Origin: Curtobacterium flaccumfaciens
GTDB taxonomy: Bacteria; Actinomycetota; Actinomycetes; Actinomycetales; Microbacteriaceae
Assembly: GCA_029689965.1 (NCBI GenBank)
Contig: CP121450.1
Coordinates: 3,224,001 to 3,288,000, forward strand
Reading direction: 5' to 3'
Length of the DNA: 64,000 nt
The position numbers and the translations under genes were made by a program. Every line of letters begins with the position of its first letter. Position 1 is the first letter of the stretch. This document shows positions 20,449 to 33,606 of this stretch, piece after piece. The notes beneath the pieces were generated by a model. The model saw only the letters and a program-made list of their open reading frames with translations. It was not told the DNA's origin and did no database searches.

Positions 20449-20490
20449 GGCCTGGAGGCGCGGTGCGGGCCCGACCCGCGCCTCCAGGCC
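20449..20490. repeat. GGAGGC-family palindrome
   Basis: GGCCTGGAGGCGCG (20449-20462) and CGCGCCTCCAGGCC (20477-20490) form a perfect 14-bp stem with a 14-base loop. It belongs to the dispersed family also seen at 35834, 51957-52099, 58066 and 63128. Confidence 0.88.
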
Positions 20491-20648
20491 GGCACACGGT
20501 CGCGTCCGCGCGACCCGACCCGCGCCCCAGTCCGGCGCTCCGTCGCGTCCGCGCGATCCGACCCGCGCCGAGCGGGCAGGACACCCCGGCGACGATGCGC
20601 CGAGCGGGCAGGACCTGCAGTTCAGGGGTACTGAGCGTGACGTATTTC

Positions 20649-20730
20649 GCCCGCTCGCGGCCGCGAGCTGACGCGTCTTGCCCGCTCGCGGCTGCGAGCT
20701 GACGTACTTCGCCCGCTCGCGGCCGCGGGC
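20649..20730. repeat. 31-bp tandem repeat before tdk 3' end
   Basis: Units begin GCCCGCTCGCGGCyGCGAGC at 20649, 20680 and 20711 (third copy truncated). Each unit contains CGCGGCCGCG-like dyad symmetry and repeats the GCCCGCTCG end of the longer element. Confidence 0.8.
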
Positions 20731-20769
20731 GGGCCGACTTGCGCGACGCGACCCGATCCGGCTCGGCCG

Positions 20770-21396
20770 TCAGTCGCCGTCGAGGCGGCCGTGGGACTCC
20801 GTGAGGTAGCAGTTCGCGCAGAGCGACTCGTAGGTGACGTCCACACCGTCGATCGCGACCTGCGATCCGTCGAAGACGAAGCGCCCGTCGACCTTGCGCG
20901 CGTTGAAGACCGCCTTGCGGCCGCAGCGGCAGATCGTCTTGAGCTCCTCGAGCGAGTGCGCGAGCTCGAGGAGGCGTGCGCTGCCCGGGAAGGCCTCGGT
21001 GCGGAAGTCGGTGCGGATGCCGTAGGCGATCACCGGGACCTCGTCGAGGACGGCGATGCGGAGCAGGTCGTCGACCTGGCGGGGTGTGAGGAACTGGGCC
21101 TCGTCCACGAGCACGCAGCTGACCGGCCGCACCATGCCGTCGAGCCGCTCCGACTCGGGGTCCGTGGCACCGGCCTCGGTCACCGCGGTGCGCACGTCGT
21201 CACCGGGGGCGAACACGAGGTCGACCGTCCGGGTCACGCCCAGACGCGACACGATCTCACGGTCACCCTTGGTGTCGACCGACGGCTTCGCCAGCAGGAC
21301 GCGGTGGCCGCGCTCCTCGTAGTTGTAGGCGGCCTGCAGCAGACCGGTGCTCTTGCCGCTGTTCATCGCGCCGTAGCGGAAGTAAAGCTTCGCCAC
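20770..21396 (-). CDS. tdk: Thymidine kinase (type II)
   Basis: Salvages thymidine to dTMP; 208 aa, intact. Walker A is GAMNSGKSTGLLQAA, Walker B CVLVDEAQFL, and the lasso/zinc region CRCGRKAVFNARKVDG with the second Cys pair in LCANCYL. The GTG start at 21394-21396 overlaps the stop of the upstream response regulator by one base (TAGTG), so it is co-transcribed with the signalling set upstream. It and tmk in this window together complete thymidine salvage to dTDP. Confidence 0.95.
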   Translation of the reverse strand: MAKLYFRYGAMNSGKSTGLLQAAYNYEERGHRVLLAKPSVDTKGDREIVSRLGVTRTVDLVFAPGDDVRTAVTEAGATDPESERLDGMVRPVSCVLVDEAQFLTPRQVDDLLRIAVLDEVPVIAYGIRTDFRTEAFPGSARLLELAHSLEELKTICRCGRKAVFNARKVDGRFVFDGSQVAIDGVDVTYESLCANCYLTESHGRLDGD

Positions 21397-22028
21397 TACG
21401 CGAGGAACCCGTCCTCGGCGGCACGACGGATCAGGTCCGACTTCTTCGAGGCGGGACGCCCGACCTTGCTGTACTTCTCACGGACCCGCCGCAGGTACGT
21501 CTTCGCGGTCTCGTACTGCACGTTCATCTGCGCGGCGACCTCGTTCGTCGAGTACCCCGAGACGTACAGGCGGAGCGCTTCTTCCTCGCCGTGGCTAAGC
21601 TTCGGCCGCTGGTGCGCGTTCGCCCCGGTCGGCAGCGGACGCCAGTCGCGCTGCGCCGGGGTCTCGCGCGCGACGCCCATGATCTCGCGTGCGACGTCCA
21701 TGACCTCGCGCATGGGCAGCGACTTCGACAGGAACGCCGCGGCACCTGCGGCCAGGGCACGATCTCGGGATTCACGGCTGTCGACGCTCGACAGGACGAT
21801 GACCTTCGCGCCGGCAGCACGGCAGGTGCGGACGCGGGCCTCGATCGAGACGGGTTCCTTCAGCTGGAAGTCGAGGAACACCAGGTCCGTCGGGAAGTTC
21901 TCGCTGTGCACCATCTCGAGCCAGGTGTGGGCCGTCAGGGCGAGGTCGAAGTCGAAGGCGTTCACCGCGATCCAACTCGACAGGCTGTCCAACAGCACCT
22001 CGTGGTCGTCGAGGATCGCCAGCCGCAC
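21396..22028 (-). CDS. Response regulator with LuxR-type DNA-binding domain
   Basis: About 210 aa. Receiver: LAILDDHEVLLDSL acidic pocket, phospho-acceptor Asp in LVFLDFQLKEP, Ser in VIVLSSVDSR, Lys in FLSKSLPMREV. The output helix-turn-helix is atypical in sequence: LSHGEEEALRLYVSGYSTNEVAAQMNVQYETAKTYLRRVREKY. GTG at 22026-22028 begins the homology but has no clear ribosome site; a longer N-terminus in another frame (MPALPNPGHD...) is possible if a base is missing. It lies 54 bases after the pseudokinase-like gene and overlaps tdk. Confidence 0.87.
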   Translation of the reverse strand: MRLAILDDHEVLLDSLSSWIAVNAFDFDLALTAHTWLEMVHSENFPTDLVFLDFQLKEPVSIEARVRTCRAAGAKVIVLSSVDSRESRDRALAAGAAAFLSKSLPMREVMDVAREIMGVARETPAQRDWRPLPTGANAHQRPKLSHGEEEALRLYVSGYSTNEVAAQMNVQYETAKTYLRRVREKYSKVGRPASKKSDLIRRAAEDGFLA

Positions 22029-22082
22029 GCGTCGTGTCCCGGGTTCGGCAAGGCGGGCATGCCCTCCGTGATCCGGCTCGGG

Positions 22083-23366
22083 TCAGTGCTGGTCATACGA
22101 GAACCTTAGTGCGAGGGCGGAGGGTCGGACCGCGACGTCCAGATCGGGGAACGTCACGCGGAGGACCGCGAAGTACGGGTCGAAGGTGCGGTGGATGCCG
22201 ACGTCGGAGTCGGCGACGGCGAGGTCGATCGCGACGGCGACGCGGCGACGGGGAGCGGAACGCGTGCCGCTCGAGCCGGAGTTCGCCGGCGCGTCGTGGC
22301 CGTCGTCCGCTTCCGGACGACGGATCGTCGCCCGGAAGCCGGCCGGATCCACCGTGGAGGCGCGGAGCGCGGCGCGCAGGAACGTCCGGACCACCGTTCG
22401 CTGGTCGACGTCCAGGGTGGCGATCAGCCCGTCCGGGTCGTCGACGACGGCGCCGGTACCGCCCTCGGCCGCGACGGCCTGCGCGAACCACGTCCGGTCC
22501 GCATCGGTGACCATCGACCGGCGGATGCCGTCCGCGATCGCACGGGCACGCGCGCGATCGGCGTCGGTGATGACCTCGCGGGTGCGGAGTTCGGCGAGGA
22601 ACGGTGCCACGTCGCGCGCCAGGATCGTCGACCGGTCCTGCTGCACGCTCGCAGCGATGCCGTCGCGTTCGGCGCGCTCCACGGAGTACGAGCCCGCCCG
22701 GATCTGCACGCGTTCGGCGAGCCCCGCGAACGTCCAGGCGAACACCGCCGACGCCGCGGTCAGCACGAGGGTCGGTGCCATCGCGAGGAACGCCGCCACA
22801 CTGATCGGGACGTGGTGCGGGAACGCCGCCGCTCCGACACCCCACGAGGCTCCTGCGATGACTGCGAGCAGGAGACCGCCCACTGCGAGGTCGCTCCACG
22901 GTCGGTACGGCGCTGCCATCACGATGCCGGTCGCCGAGAGCAGGGACATGAAGTCGTTCAGGGCGTTGCGGTCCGGACCCCACTGGGCCGCGACGCTCGT
23001 GACGGTCGCCGCGGCCAGCAGCGCCACGTGCAGGACGAACGCCCAGCGCGGGAACGGGGCGCGGAACGGGCTCGACGCCACGAGGACCACGGTGCCCGAC
23101 GCCGCGAGCAACAGCACCGTCAGCGCGCTCAGCGTCGGGCTGCCGACGATGTCGCGGTCGAAGACGGACACGATGAGGGCCCACAGGACGCCGCCCGCGC
23201 CGAGGACGACGGCCAGCGGGCGGGACCCCATCGCGCCGAGCGGATCGTACTGCTGCGCTGTGCGGGCGCCACCCGGTCCGGTGCCGCGTGGTGCGGTGCG
23301 CGTGACGATGTCGCCGGTCCGATCCGCACGGGCCCGACCGGCGCGGGCGTGGCCGCGGGGCGTCAC
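22083..23366 (-). CDS. Six-helix membrane protein resembling a degenerate histidine kinase
   Basis: 427 aa, intact, not confidently assigned to a family. About six membrane helices (residues 48-230) are followed by a cytoplasmic half. There QQDRSTILARDVAPFLAELRTRE occupies the place of a dimerisation helix but lacks the phospho-His, and RRRVAVAIDLAVADSDVG...VLRVTFPDLDVAVRPSALALRFSY resembles kinase ATPase-domain strands without N- or G-boxes. It sits between an active-looking kinase (overlap GTGA at 23363-23366) and a response regulator. I infer a pseudokinase partner or signal modulator; a stand-alone membrane sensor is the alternative. The first 40 residues are basic and low-complexity, so the true start could be a later GTG. 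Confidence 0.6.
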   Translation of the reverse strand: MTPRGHARAGRARADRTGDIVTRTAPRGTGPGGARTAQQYDPLGAMGSRPLAVVLGAGGVLWALIVSVFDRDIVGSPTLSALTVLLLAASGTVVLVASSPFRAPFPRWAFVLHVALLAAATVTSVAAQWGPDRNALNDFMSLLSATGIVMAAPYRPWSDLAVGGLLLAVIAGASWGVGAAAFPHHVPISVAAFLAMAPTLVLTAASAVFAWTFAGLAERVQIRAGSYSVERAERDGIAASVQQDRSTILARDVAPFLAELRTREVITDADRARARAIADGIRRSMVTDADRTWFAQAVAAEGGTGAVVDDPDGLIATLDVDQRTVVRTFLRAALRASTVDPAGFRATIRRPEADDGHDAPANSGSSGTRSAPRRRVAVAIDLAVADSDVGIHRTFDPYFAVLRVTFPDLDVAVRPSALALRFSYDQH

Positions 23367-24586
23367 CGGCCCGCCTCCGCGCCGTCCGTCGGCAGGACGG
23401 GGTCGAGCCGGTGGCTGCGCCGTACGGCACCGACATCATGACGCTGGTGCCGGACCCGGCGACGACCACACCTGGACGTCGCCGCCGACACGGCCGACGC
23501 GATCCCGGACGGAGCCACGCAGCCCCATCCGGTCCGGGCTCGTCGCCGATTCGTCGAACCCGCGCCCGTCGTCGACGACCATGATCGTGCACGCGACCCC
23601 GTCGTCGAAGACACTCACCTCGGCCGCGTCCGTCCCCGCGTGCTTCCGCACGTTGGCGAGGCACTGGCCCACGGCGCGGAGGACCGCCGTCATCGCCGCG
23701 TGGTCGAGTCGCGCGAGCGCCGCCGGGGTCCCCGTCACGGCGACGTCCAGACCGAGGCCACGGTGGTCGTCCACCATGCGCTCGAAGGCCTGCACCGCGG
23801 CCCCTGGTTCGGGTCGTGACGGTCGCTCGGCGGCCGCCAGCCACTCCTTGCCGATGAGCATCGCGACGTCGGCCTCGACGGTGCGCGCGAGCTGGGCGTC
23901 CATCGGTCCGTCCGGCGCCAGGGCGATCGCTCCGAGGTGGTTGAGCACGGTGTCGTGCAGGATCGCGGCCGCCTCGGCCTCGACCCGGCGCGGTACGCCG
24001 ACACGTGCTCCTCGCGCGCGGAGCGGAGCAGCTCGGGCTGCACACGCTCGGAGCGCGCCGTGTTCCGGCTGGTGAACAGCACGAGCGCGATGACGAACGC
24101 CAGGGTCACCCACGCGAGCGCGAGCGGGTGCGCGGGCCCGCCCTCCTGCGCGATCGCGATCGACGTCGCTGTCCAGCCCACGAGGAAGCCCGCGATCGAC
24201 CAGAGCGCCACGCGTCCGGCGACCGCACCGGCACCGCCGACGAGGACGAGCGGGATGATCGACAGGGAGAGCAGGTACGAAGCGACCCAGCCGGCCGGGA
24301 CCTCGCGCTGCACGACGACGGCGAACCACCAGGCGCAGACACCACCGACCACGAGGAACGCGACCGCCGAACGCCACGTGCCGAACTGCACGTGCACGGC
24401 GATCATGCCCAGCATCGGGAGCAGGGCGAGCACGGCGCCGACCACGCGGACGTCGGGCTCCGCCAGACGGTACAGCAGCAGTGCGATCGCCGCGGCGCCG
24501 AGGGAGGCGAAGGCGGCGGCGTGGAAGGCCCGCACGGTCGACCAGGCGTTCACGCGCGGAGCGAGGTGCGTGGGGATGCCGAGCAC
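23363..24586 (-). CDS. Membrane sensor histidine kinase, NarL-type (frameshifted)
   Basis: About 407 aa. Six membrane helices (FHAAAFASLGAAAIALLLY through LAWVTLAFVIALVLFTS) form the sensor. The dimerisation box is EAAAILHDTVLNHLGAIAL with the phospho-His in LHDTVLN, the N-box QCLANVRKHAGTDA and the G-box DDGRGFDES. Breaks lie near 23990, near 23455 and near 23425. The corrected C-terminus reads GTSVMMSVPYG then ends DGAEAGR, with its TGA overlapping the next GTG. GTG at 24584-24586 is preferred; ATG at 24637 is the alternative. It heads the kinase-pseudokinase-regulator-tdk run. Confidence 0.83.
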
Positions 24587-24741
24587 GAGCGGTGGATCCT
24601 TCCGGACGAGTGGGGGCGCCGCCCACGATCCAACCACCGTCGGCGCGATCGTGTACCCCGATTGACGGAGCGATCAGCGACCCGCTCGATGATACCGGCA
24701 GCGCGGCATCCCCGGTGTCCCCGAATGCGGACCCGTCGGTA

Positions 24742-25924
24742 CTAGAACAGCGTCGGCACCGACGGGATCGGCCGTGCCGTGGGCCGGCGGTCGAACCCGG
24801 GGTCGGCGCGCTTCAGCGGCGACGTCGCCGGGCGGGTCTGCTCATCGGCACCGTCCACACCAGCGACTGCCGGCGTGCCCGATCCGGTGGCGGCCGAGGT
24901 ACCCGGCCCGGTGGCAGCCGGTGTGCTCGACCGGTTCGAGAACCCCATCGACCCCGTCGCCGGGTCGACCCGTCCGAGGCCCATTCCGTGCGCCTGGAGG
25001 ATCGGGCGCATCCGCTCCGCCAACCATCGCCGGTAGTCCGCGGGCGCGTAGGTGTTGTCGAGGTACATCGACCGGTACCGCTGCACCAGGTCGGGCCGGG
25101 TGCGCTCGAGCCACGCGAACCACCACGGCTTCACGCCCGGGCGCAGGTGCAGCGCCGAGTAGGTGACGTTCGACGCACCGGCCGCGGCGGCCCGGCCGAT
25201 CGCGTCGTCGAGGTGCGCCCGGGTGTCCGTGATGAACGGCAGCACGGGCATGAGGAACACCGAACAGCCCAGGCCTGCGTCCCGGATCGCCCGCACCGTG
25301 GCCAGGCGAGCCGCGGTCGTGGGGGTGCCGGGCTCGACCTGCTGCTGCAGCTCGTCGTCGTACACCGCGATCGACATCGCCAGGTCCACCGGTACGGCCC
25401 GCGCGGCCTCGACCAGGAGCGGCAGGTCGCGCCGGAGCAGCGTGCCCTTCGTCAGGATGCTGAACGGCGTGCCCGACTCGGCGAGGGCGCGGATGACCCG
25501 GGCATCAGCCGGTACCGCCCTTCCGCCCGCTGGTACGGGTCGGTGTTCGTGCCGAGGGCGACGGGATGACGGTCCCAGCTCGGCTTGCCCAGTTCGCGAC
25601 GCAGGACCTCAGCCACGTTCGTCTTCACGACGATCTGCTGGTCGAAGTCCGCTCCCCGTCGAACTCCAGGTACGTGTGCGTCGGACGGGCGAAGCAGTAC
25701 ACGCACGCATGACTGCAGCCACGGTACGGGTTGATCGTCCACCCGTACGTCCCGCCCCCGTCGGCCGAGGGGACGCGGTTCAGGGCGCTCTTGGCCAGGA
25801 CCTCGTGGAACGTCACTCCCGCGAACTCCGGCGTCGTCACACTGCGGACGAACCCGCGGTTCGACTCGAGCCCGGGGAGCGCATCGTCCCGCGAGGCATC
25901 GATCGCCTGTCCACTCCAACGCAT
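24742..25924 (-). CDS. Radical SAM protein of the Rv2578c/COG1533 type (frameshifted)
   Basis: About 393 aa. The radical SAM cluster motif is RGCSHACVYCFARPTH (CxxxCxxC), preceded by GWTINPY. The SplB-like core continues VVKTNVAEVLRRELGKPSW, VALGTNTDPYQRAEG and PVDLAMSIAVYDDEL. The C-terminal 60 residues are a Gly/Ala/Thr-rich disordered tail. Breaks lie near 25655 and 25499. COG1533 includes spore photoproduct lyase-like proteins, but the substrate of this branch is not established. The ATG at 25922-25924 lies directly behind a perfect SOS-type palindrome, suggesting LexA control. It follows mqo by 52 bases on the same strand. Confidence 0.85.
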
Positions 25925-25931
25925 GCCGTCA

Positions 25932-25949
25932 TTCGAACACATGTTCGAA
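25932..25949 (-). promoter_or_regulatory. Perfect SOS (LexA) box before the radical SAM gene
   Basis: TTCGAACACATGTTCGAA has 8-bp arms TTCGAACA/TGTTCGAA and matches the actinobacterial/Gram-positive LexA consensus CGAAC-N4-GTTCG. It is 8 bases from the ATG at 25924, so bound LexA would block the start region. The alternative ATG at 25942 would lie inside the box, which argues for 25924. Confidence 0.85.
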
Positions 25950-25975
25950 CAGCCCGCAAGCGCGACGAGCCGACG

Positions 25976-27456
25976 TCAGTGGTGCAGCCCGAGCACCCTC
26001 GCCGTGCGCTCCAGCGTCCGGTCGGCCAGCTGCGCGTCGCTGCCCAGGTCCTGCCCGTACGTCGGGACCATCACGCGGACCGCCTCTTCCCAACGGTCCC
26101 AGCGGTCCGGGAAGCACGTGCGCAGCAGCCCGAGCATGATCGGGACCGCTGTCGACGCTCCGGGACTCGCACCGAGGAGCCCGGCCACGGACCCGTCCGC
26201 GGCCGTGATGACCTCGGTCCCGAACTGCAGCACGCCGCCCTTGTCCTTGTCCGGCTTGATGACCTGCACGCGCTGGCCGGCCGTGATCCGGTGCCAGTTC
26301 TGCGGCTCGGCGCGCGGCATGAAGTCGCGCAGCGCGTCGAACTTCGTCTGCTTCGACGCCAGGAGTTGCCCGACGAGGTAGCGCACCAGGTCGAAGTTCG
26401 AGAACGCGACGCTCAGCATCGGTCGGAGGTTGTGCGGCCGGATCGACTTGAACAGGTCGAGGAACGAGCCCTGTTTGAGGAACTTCGGGCTGAACCCGGC
26501 GTACGGCCCGAACATCAGCGACGCGTTGCCGTCCACGATGCGGGTGTCCAGGTGCGGCACCGACATCGGCGGAGCGCCGACGCTGGCCTTGCCGTAGACC
26601 TTCGCCGAGTGCTTCTGCACGACCTCGGGGTCGTCGGTCCGGAGGAACTCGCCGGACACCGGGAAGCCGCCGTACCCCCGGATCTCCGGGATGCCGGACT
26701 TCTGCAGCAGGCGCAGCGCCCCGCCGCCGGCACCGACGAAGACGAACTTCGCGGCGATGCGCTGGGAGGAGCGTCCGACCTCGTTCCGGACGTCGAGCAC
26801 CCAGCCTTCGGTCGTCTTCGACCGCGTGAGGTTCGTGACCTGGTGCGAGGGCTCGAACTCGACTCCGTCGATCTCGAGCTGGTCGAACAGCTGCCGGGTG
26901 AGCGAGCCGAAGTCGACGTCGGAGCCCGCCGCCGAGTAGGTCGCCGCGATCGGCTGGTCCTTCTTGCGGCCCGGGATGAGCGCCGGCGCCCACGTGCGGA
27001 TCCGTGCGGGGTCGTCGGAGAACTCGAGCCCGGCGAACAGCGGGTGGTCCTTCATCGCCTCGTACCGCCTGCGCATGTACTCGACGTTGTCGGCGCCCCA
27101 GACGAACGAGATGTGCGGCGTCGGGTTGATGAAGTTCGACGGCTCGGGCAGCGCGCCCGTCTCGACGAGGTACGACCAGAACTGCCGGGAGACCTGGAAC
27201 TGCTCGTTGACGTTCACCGCCTTGGCGATGTCGACGCGACCATCCGACAGCTCGGGCGTGTAGTTCAGCTCGCAGAGCGCGGAGTGCCCGGTCCCGGCGT
27301 TGTTCCACGGGTTGGAGCTCTCCTGGGCGACGGTGCCGAGACGCTCGTACACGCGGATCTTCCACGTGGGCTCCAGCCGGTGGATGATCGCGCCGAGGGT
27401 GGCGCTCATGATCCCTCCCCGACCAGGACGACGTCGATGGGGTCCACCTGCTTCAC
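25976..27456 (-). CDS. mqo: Malate:quinone oxidoreductase (frameshifted at the N-terminus)
   Basis: Peripheral membrane flavoprotein that oxidises malate to oxaloacetate and passes electrons to quinone; about 493 aa, the usual size. The FAD-binding motif is DVVLVGGGIMSATLGA, split by one base missing in the G run at 27409-27420. An uncorrected reading starts wrongly at the internal Met of this motif (27409). NPWNNAGTGHSALCELNYTP, WSYLVETGALP and GRSSQRIAAKFVFVGAGGGALRLLQKSG are characteristic. The GTG at 27454-27456 gives VKQVDPIDVV. It acts in the TCA cycle, alongside or instead of malate dehydrogenase. Confidence 0.95.
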
Positions 27457-27550
27457 TGCCACCCGACGATCCTAGCGGCGCGCGCTGACAAGCCGGTCAG
27501 CCCGGCCCGCTCTGGAGGCACGGCACACGCCCGCCATGCAGGTCCGGCCC

Positions 27551-27620
27551 GCAACGTGCGAGCTTCCGCAGACCGTGGCAGCCATGCAGGCTCGCACACT
27601 GTGCGGGACGTCGCACCATG
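27551..27620. repeat. GTGCGAG/CTCGCAC repeat, second copy
   Basis: The gap between mqo and asd contains GCAACGTGCGAGCTTCCGC at 27551-27569 and GCTCGCACAC at 27590-27599, the same halves and order as at 2523-2571. A GGAGGC-type half-repeat (CTGGAGGCACGG) is at 27512-27523. The rest of the gap (27457-27671) shows nothing else. Confidence 0.7.
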
Positions 27621-27671
27621 CGCTGTGCGCGCCCCGGCCGGACCGCGCACGCCTCCTGGCAGTACTGACCG

Positions 27672-30721
<3,050 letters not shown>

Positions 30722-30722
<1 letters not shown>

Positions 30723-33538
30723 TAGGCGCCTCCCTCGTGGAGGGAGGTCTCCTCGATGAACTGGGCGTTCAGGATCTCACGGACGACGGCCTCGCCGTAG
30801 CGCCCGGCCACCGGGGTCCGCCGGACCTGCGGAGCGGACTGCTGCGGCGGCGCCGAGGCCCGCGAGGGCGCCTGCTGCTGCGTGGGAGCGGGCGGCGTGG
30901 TCGGCTGCCCGGCGGGTCCGTCCGGGTACGGCTCGCCGTCTCCGTAGGGATCGTCATCGAGCGGGTAGTCGTCGACGGGGACGTCCGGTGCGGCGGAGCC
31001 GCCTGGAGGCACGGCTCCGGACGCCGACGTCGGCTGCGGTGCGCCGGTGGACAGCGACGACGCGGGGCGCAGCTGGGCCGCGAGGGCCGCGTCGGCCGCC
31101 GGGTTCGACACGGTCGGGGTGGGCGCGACCGGCTCGCCGGTGTCCGTGGTGCCGAAGGGAGCGGACCAGGACGGCTCGACGTGCTCGGGGGTAGCGCCGC
31201 GGGTGGGATCGGACGCGGGGATCGAGGCGACGGCCCATTCGGTCACCGGGGCGCCGGTGGGCTCCGGTGCGGTGGGCTGTCCCCGCGTCGGCGCCTCGTT
31301 CGCTGCGGCGGCGGGTTCCGGCGCGGGCGCGGACGTCCGCTGCGGGGCGGACGTCCGCTCCCGGGCGGGCGTCTGCTCCCGTGTGGACGGCTGCTCCGAG
31401 GCGGGCGTCTGCTCCCGTGTGGACGGCTGCTCCGAGGCGGGCGTCTGCTCCGGTGTGGACGGCTGTTGCGGGGACGGTGCCTGCTGCGAGGCAGCCGGCT
31501 GGTCCTGCGCTGCGGACGGCCGTCTCTGGGCCGAGGGCTGTGCTGCGAGCGGCGGCTCCGCCTCGGACGACGGCTGCGGCGGGGCCGGACGCTGCTCCGC
31601 GCGGTCCTCCTGCGGCGCACCGGTCTGCTGCGGGGCACGGTTCTGCTGCGGCGCACCGGTCTGCTGCGGCTGGCCGGGACGCTGCTGCCCGGACCGCCCG
31701 GCCCGCGCGCGACGAACTTCACCCGGAGCCCGAGCACGTCGACGATCGCTGTCCGCAGCAGTTCGCTGACGCTGGTCGACGGGTCGGACATCTCCTTGAA
31801 GGACGCGACGTCCTGCTGGCTCGGGAAGGTCAGCGTCAGGACGTCCTCGCGCAGGGCGGTGACCTGCGCGGTGACGACCACGGACCACGCCGACCGCTTC
31901 GCATGCTGCACGTGTTCCACGATCTGCGGCCACGAATCCCGGAGCTGCTGGAACCCGACCGCAGCGATCGGGCGGACGGCGGGCTCGTCGCCGGCAGCGG
32001 TGCCCTGCCCGGTCGAGGACGCGTTGGCGTTCCCGTGGGCCGGCGCGGAGGCCGGAGCCGGGGTGTCCGGTGCCTGCACAGTCGGAGCGGGGGCCGAGGG
32101 CTCGGACGGAGCCTCGGGTGCGCTCGGTACGGCCGCGGCCCAGGACGCTGCGGCGTCACGTGCAGCGGCGCCGGGGTCGGCGGACGGCTGCGTGGACGCG
32201 GACTCCGCCGCGGGAACGGACGGCGCGGATGTCGCTGCCGGTGCCGGCTCGGGAACGGGACGTGCCGATGTCTGCGCCGGAGCCGGAGCGGCGGCCACAG
32301 CCGGAGCGACCCGGCCGGTCCAGGCACCGTTGCAGGCGGGAGGGTCTCCGGGCCGGCCTGGCGCCCGCCGGCGTCCCCGACGCCGACACGGCGTTCGAGG
32401 CGCTCGACGCGGGCGAGCGCACCGCGCTGGGTGTCGTCCGCCTCGGGCACGAGCATCCGGGCCGTCATCAGCTCGAGGTGGAGCCGCGGCGAGGTCGCCC
32501 CCGTCATCTCGGTCAGCGCACGGTTCGCGATGTCCGCCGCGCGGGACAGCCCGGTCGCACCGAACACCCCTGCCTGACGGGTCATGGTAGCGAGCTTCTT
32601 CGGGCGAGACCCCCGCAGGACCGCCGCCGCGCTCTCGTTCGTCGCCGCGACGACGATCAGGTCGCGAAGACGCTCGAGCAGGTCTTCGACGAAGCGACGC
32701 GGGTCCTGCCCCGTCTGCACGATACGGTCCACCGCCGCGAAGGCCGACGCGGGATCGGCCACCGCGAGCGCGTCCACGACGTCGTCGAGCAGAGCAGCGT
32801 CCGTGTAACCGAGGAGCGCGACGGCCCGCTCGTACGCGATCGCCCCGTCCTCGCTGCCGGCCATGAGCTGGTCGAGCAGCGAGAGCGTGTCCCGGACGGA
32901 GCCGCCGCCGGCGCGGACGACGAGGGGCAGCACACCGGGGGCGACCGACACCGACTCCTGCGCGCAGAGCTGCTCGACGTACTCGAGCATCGCGGCCGGC
33001 GGGACGAGCCGGAACGGGTAGTGGTGGGTGCGCGACCTGATGGTGCCGATGACCTTCTCGGGCTCGGTCGTCGCGAAGATGAACTTGACGTGCTCCGGCG
33101 GCTCCTCGACCAGCTTGAGGAGCGCGTTGAAGCCCTGCGGCGTCACCATGTGGGCTTCGTCGAGGATGAAGATCTTGTAGCGGTCGCGCGCCGGTGCGAA
33201 CACGGCGCGGTCGCGGAGGTCGCGGGCGTCGTCGACACCGTTGTGGCTGGCGGCGTCGATCTCGATCACGTCGAGCGACCCCGCGCCCCCACGGGCGAGC
33301 TCGACGCAGCTCGGGCACACCCCGCACGGGGTGTCGGTCGGCCCTTCGGCGCAGTTGAGGCAGCGCGCCAGGATGCGGGCGGACGTCGTCTTGCCGCAGC
33401 CGCGCGGGCCGCTGAACAGGTACGCGTGGTTCACCCGGTTCGTGCGCAGGGCCGTCCGCAGGGGATCGGTTACCTGCGACTGTCCGATCAACTCGGCGAA
33501 GTTCTCGGCCGGTAACGGCGATACAGGGCTGTGACCAC
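30722..33538 (-). CDS. dnaX: DNA polymerase III gamma/tau subunit with an expanded linker (frameshifted)
   Basis: Clamp-loader ATPase, about 938 aa, long for the family. N-terminus [19 protein letters not shown]; Walker [17 protein letters not shown]; zinc-binding Cys residues in [24 protein letters not shown] Walker B; SRC-type [10 protein letters not shown]. After domain III a conserved block ([22 protein letters not shown]...[12 protein letters not shown]) is followed by more than 300 residues rich in Pro, Gln and Ser, including a 12-residue tandem repeat. The last 30 residues, [19 protein letters not shown], are conserved again. Breaks lie near 33512, 32320 and 31700. GTG at 33536-33538. 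Confidence 0.93.
31371..31466. repeat. 36-bp in-frame tandem repeat inside dnaX
   Basis: Two identical 36-bp units (31371-31406, 31407-31442) and a diverged partial third encode 12-residue repeats of the type [12 protein letters not shown] in the tau linker. The length is a multiple of three, so copy-number change would keep the frame. Confidence 0.88.
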
Positions 33539-33606
33539 GCCCCAAGGGTAGCCGGGACGACCGACACCATGGTGCCGGGGCCGGCCGCCTGTGGACGGCG
33601 GCGCGA

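Larger units (their letters stand above)
20187..20769. repeat. Mosaic repeat island between the monooxygenase and tdk
   Basis: No gene; nearly all of this 580-bp gap is repeat. One element occurs twice (about 20247-20347 and 20590-20657). Both copies begin CGACGATGCGCCGAGCGGGC, contain GAGCGTGACGTA, and end in GCCCGCTCG, so the element has inverted ends (CGAGCGGGC/GCCCGCTCG). Between and after them lie a 21-bp tandem array, a GGAGGC-type palindrome and a 31-bp tandem array, listed separately. Some CGAACGGGC variants occur at 20226 and 20290. Confidence 0.8.
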
